Below, piece after piece: positions 61,656-64,000 of a DNA stretch of 64,000 bases. A model generated the notes under the pieces. That model was given only the letters and a program-made list of their open reading frames with translations. It searched no databases and was not told the DNA's origin. Within the stretch, counting starts at the first letter, position 1. The number at the start of each line of letters is the position of its first letter. Made by a program: the position numbers and the translations under genes. This stretch comes from Nitrospirota bacterium (GTDB taxonomy: Bacteria > Nitrospirota > UBA9217), in contig JAOUEV010000006.1 of assembly GCA_029858565.1 (NCBI GenBank), positions 46,963 through 110,962 of the forward strand, written 5' to 3'.

Positions 61656-63633
61656 GCATCTGAAGGCCAAGCTGGAAAGCCGTGACGCAGAGGAGCGGCG
61701 TGAAGCCGCTGTAGACCTAGGACGAAGCGGCCGTGAGGCGGTCCCGCTTCTGCTGCGCGCACTGCGTGATCAGGATTGGCGGGTCCGGAAGACCGCGGTC
61801 GAGGCGCTGGTAAACGCCGGAGGGCGGGACGTGACCGCGGGTCTCGTGAAGCTCCTGAGCGCCGAGGACAACGCGGGAGCCCGCAACTCCTCGATCGAGG
61901 CGCTGGTTCTCCTGGGTCCGGCCGCGGTGGACGACCTGCTTTCTCTCCTGTCGGTCCGTGATGCCGATGTACGCAAGTTCGCCGTGGACATTCTCGGCGA
62001 CATCCGGGACCCGCGGGCGGTACCGCATCTGATCAACGGCCTGCACGATCACGACGAGAATGTGCGGGTGGCCGCTGCCGAGGCTCTGGGCAAGATCAGG
62101 GACCGCCGGGCCGTGGACCCGCTTGTCGCATGTTTGGCCTCCTCAGAGGAGGGGTGGCTCGATTATGCCGCGGCCGAGGCATTAGGTGAGATCGGAGATG
62201 ATCGCGCGCTGAAACCGCTGCTTGCGGCACTCGGCCGAAGCAGCCTCCGCGAACCGGTCCTGGAATCCCTTGGCAGGATCGGCAATGTGAACACTCTCGC
62301 GCCGCTCCTGAGCGGTATCGATGACCCCCTGCGGATCGTGCGTGAGGTATCGGTTGTGGCGCTGGTCGCCATCTTCCGGAAGAGCCTTCCCGCGGTCCGG
62401 GAGCGCATCGTTGCGGTCGTCCGGGCCGCATTGAGCGACCGTTCGGCGGCGTTCCTCGGAGAACTGATAGAGCGAAATACGGGAGAGCTCCAGAAGGCTG
62501 CGGTGACCGTGACGGGCTGGAGCGGCCGCACTGACGCGGTCCCGCGGCTCCTGTCGTTGTTGAGCGATGAGGAAATGGAGGAGCCTGTGGTCCAGGCGCT
62601 GTTATCGCTTGGCGCTGCGGGAGTTCCCTTGCTCCGCGAACAATTGACCGACGAGCGCGCAAAGGTACGGCGCGTCGCCGCCATGGTGCTGGGTGAACTG
62701 GGCCGCTCCGAGTCGGAGGAAGCGCTCATCAGGCTTCTGGCGGACGAGAACGGACATGTACGCGGCACCGCTGCAGAAGCGCTGGGTCGTCTCGGCAGCC
62801 GCGCTGCCATCCCTTCGCTCGTGGACCTGATGGAGGACGAGTACGAGAGCGTCCAGGAATCGGCTGTCAAGGCGCTTGTGGCGATCGGGGATGAGTCGGT
62901 CCTGGACGGCCTTCTACGCGACTTCACGACACGGGACGCTGGTATGCGCAGGAACATCGTGCGCCTGCTGGGCCGGATCGGGACCGACCGGGCGTCGGAC
63001 GCCCTGGTCTTCGCTCTCAAGGACGAGGAGCCGAGCGTTCGCAAGGCGGTCATTGTGGCTTGGGACGGCCTCTCCGGAGCCCGTTCTCCGCGGCCCCTGT
63101 TCCTCGCCGTGGCAGACGAGGATCCCGAGGTGCGGATGCTGGCCGCCGAGGCCCTGGCAAAGACCGGAGCGCCCGAGGTTGCGGACGCCTTGATCCCCCT
63201 GCTCAAGGACGAGGATCTCTGGGTCCGTGCCGCAGCAGCGCGGGGTCTCGGCAAGCTGGGCGCGGCAAAACATGGACCTGTCCTTGCCCGTCATCTGGAC
63301 CGCGCCAGCGATATTTTTCTGCTGGCGCTGGTGGATGTGCTGGGATCGACCGTGATCCCCGAGGCGCTTGAACCGCTGCTGGGCCTGACGGAGCATCCGG
63401 ACCCCGAGGTCCGGAAGACCGTGCTCCAGGCCCTGGCGTCCTACGACTGGGCCCGGGTGAGACCGGCCGTGCTCGCGCATCTGCTCGATGCTCATTGGGT
63501 TGTGCGCAAGGCGGCCGTGGAGATCCTCAAGCTGCGACGGGAGCCGACGGCGGAGCAGACGCTGGGCAGGCTGGCCGAGGATGATGACGATCCCAGCGTG
63601 AGACAGGCAGCGCGGGAGGCATTGGGGATATAA
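61642..63633 (+). CDS. HEAT/PBS-lyase-type repeat protein
   Basis: 663 residues made almost entirely of about 31-residue HEAT-like repeats. Examples are AVPLLLRALRDQDWRVRKTA, AVPHLINGLHDHDENVRVAA and VADALIPLLKDEDLWVRAAA. No catalytic domain, signal peptide or membrane helix. Such superhelical scaffolds bind proteins, and members appear in several chemosensory operons where they may tune the methylation or kinase proteins. It starts inside the cheW gene and ends directly at the cheR start codon (TAA then ATG), so it is part of the operon. Confidence 0.93.
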   Translation: MSLLEHLKAKLESRDAEERREAAVDLGRSGREAVPLLLRALRDQDWRVRKTAVEALVNAGGRDVTAGLVKLLSAEDNAGARNSSIEALVLLGPAAVDDLLSLLSVRDADVRKFAVDILGDIRDPRAVPHLINGLHDHDENVRVAAAEALGKIRDRRAVDPLVACLASSEEGWLDYAAAEALGEIGDDRALKPLLAALGRSSLREPVLESLGRIGNVNTLAPLLSGIDDPLRIVREVSVVALVAIFRKSLPAVRERIVAVVRAALSDRSAAFLGELIERNTGELQKAAVTVTGWSGRTDAVPRLLSLLSDEEMEEPVVQALLSLGAAGVPLLREQLTDERAKVRRVAAMVLGELGRSESEEALIRLLADENGHVRGTAAEALGRLGSRAAIPSLVDLMEDEYESVQESAVKALVAIGDESVLDGLLRDFTTRDAGMRRNIVRLLGRIGTDRASDALVFALKDEEPSVRKAVIVAWDGLSGARSPRPLFLAVADEDPEVRMLAAEALAKTGAPEVADALIPLLKDEDLWVRAAAARGLGKLGAAKHGPVLARHLDRASDIFLLALVDVLGSTVIPEALEPLLGLTEHPDPEVRKTVLQALASYDWARVRPAVLAHLLDAHWVVRKAAVEILKLRREPTAEQTLGRLAEDDDDPSVRQAAREALGI

Positions 63634-64000
63634 ATGCTCACCGAGAACATCATCCCGCTGCCCGATGACGTGTTCCGGCTGCTGCGGGACTTCATCCACG
63701 ATTACTGCGGCATATTCTTCGATGACGGCTCGAAGTTCCTGCTTGAGCGCCGGCTCAACAGACGGCTTGCGCAGCATCAGCTGAAGAACTTCGAGGAGTA
63801 CTATCACTTCCTTCGCTATGACCGAAGGCGCGAAGAGGAGCTGGTCGTTCTGGTGGACAACCTGACGACCAACGAGACCTATTTCTTCCGGGAGAGCGCG
63901 CAGCTCAAAGCGTTCACCGATGAGATCCTGCCTGAGATCCGGGAGCGGAATGCCGCCCGCCGGACCCTGCGCATCTGGAGCGCCGGCTGCTCCACGGGCG
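63634..64000 (+). CDS. cheR: CheR chemoreceptor methyltransferase, 3' end outside window
   Basis: The first 122 residues are visible. The N-terminal CheR helical domain (LPDDVFRLLRDFIHDYCGIF, RRLNRRLAQHQL) and the conserved LTTNETYFFRES are followed by the start of the SAM-binding motif LRIWSAGCSTG. CheR methylates glutamates of MCPs from S-adenosylmethionine. The gene starts immediately after the HEAT stop codon. A cheB gene is expected further downstream but is not in the window. Confidence 0.95.
   Translation, partial: MLTENIIPLPDDVFRLLRDFIHDYCGIFFDDGSKFLLERRLNRRLAQHQLKNFEEYYHFLRYDRRREEELVVLVDNLTTNETYFFRESAQLKAFTDEILPEIRERNAARRTLRIWSAGCSTG

Overview
The window comes from a GC-rich Gram-negative bacterium. 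It encodes LolA, outer-membrane barrels and multihaem cytochromes with an MtrB-type porin, together with a very large investment in chemosensory proteins. This suggests an anaerobic, redox-active bacterium of the Desulfobacterota or Nitrospirota kind. The sequence alone does not settle the phylum.

Layout. 1-9.8 kb: the 3' part of comM (yifB), then an AT-rich island of about 8.4 kb with a giant secreted Rhs/YD-repeat protein, two small possible immunity genes and an XRE regulator, closed by a second, frameshifted and diverged copy of the comM 3' end. 10-13.9 kb: a hybrid receiver/PAS/NarX-type histidine kinase and its LuxR-type response regulator. 14.3-20.8 kb: chemosensory cassette 1 (decayed receptor fragment, two-CW protein, CheW, receiver with Glu at the phosphorylation site, outer-membrane protein, MCP, unknown, small CPF-type Cys protein, CheD, decayed STAS gene, second CPF protein). 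21-22.7 kb: RNase J. 22.7-27.3 kb: an accessory patch with a MerR-HicB fusion plus DUF3800 pair under a palindromic promoter, a restriction-modification remnant, a membrane ankyrin protein and a Bro-N protein. 27.4-34.1 kb, minus strand: chemosensory cassette 2 (STAS, PAS-PAS MCP, cheW remnant, CPF protein, Glu-receiver, PAS/GAF/HD-GYP protein, two-CW protein). 34.9-45.1 kb: housekeeping and metabolic genes (MDR dehydrogenase, glycogen phosphorylase, YheT hydrolase, MOSC protein, UppP, FtsK, LolA, YajQ). 45.2-64 kb: one long plus-strand chemosensory operon (DUF4388 protein, CheY, CheA, ExeA-like ATPase, CheW, two ten-haem-site cytochromes, MtrB-like barrel, substrate-binding protein, two MCPs, CheW, HEAT protein, CheR running off the end).

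How the genes fit together. Cassettes 1 and 2 are rearranged paralogues that share five protein types: STAS, MCP/CheW, CPF-type Cys protein, Glu-receiver and two-CW protein. This points to a recurring signalling module that uses cysteine-rich accessory proteins and receivers that probably cannot be phosphorylated. The third system places an extracellular electron-transfer conduit inside a CheA/CheW/CheR operon, so sensing of respiratory or redox state is a reasonable inference. I saw no rRNA, tRNA or CRISPR array.
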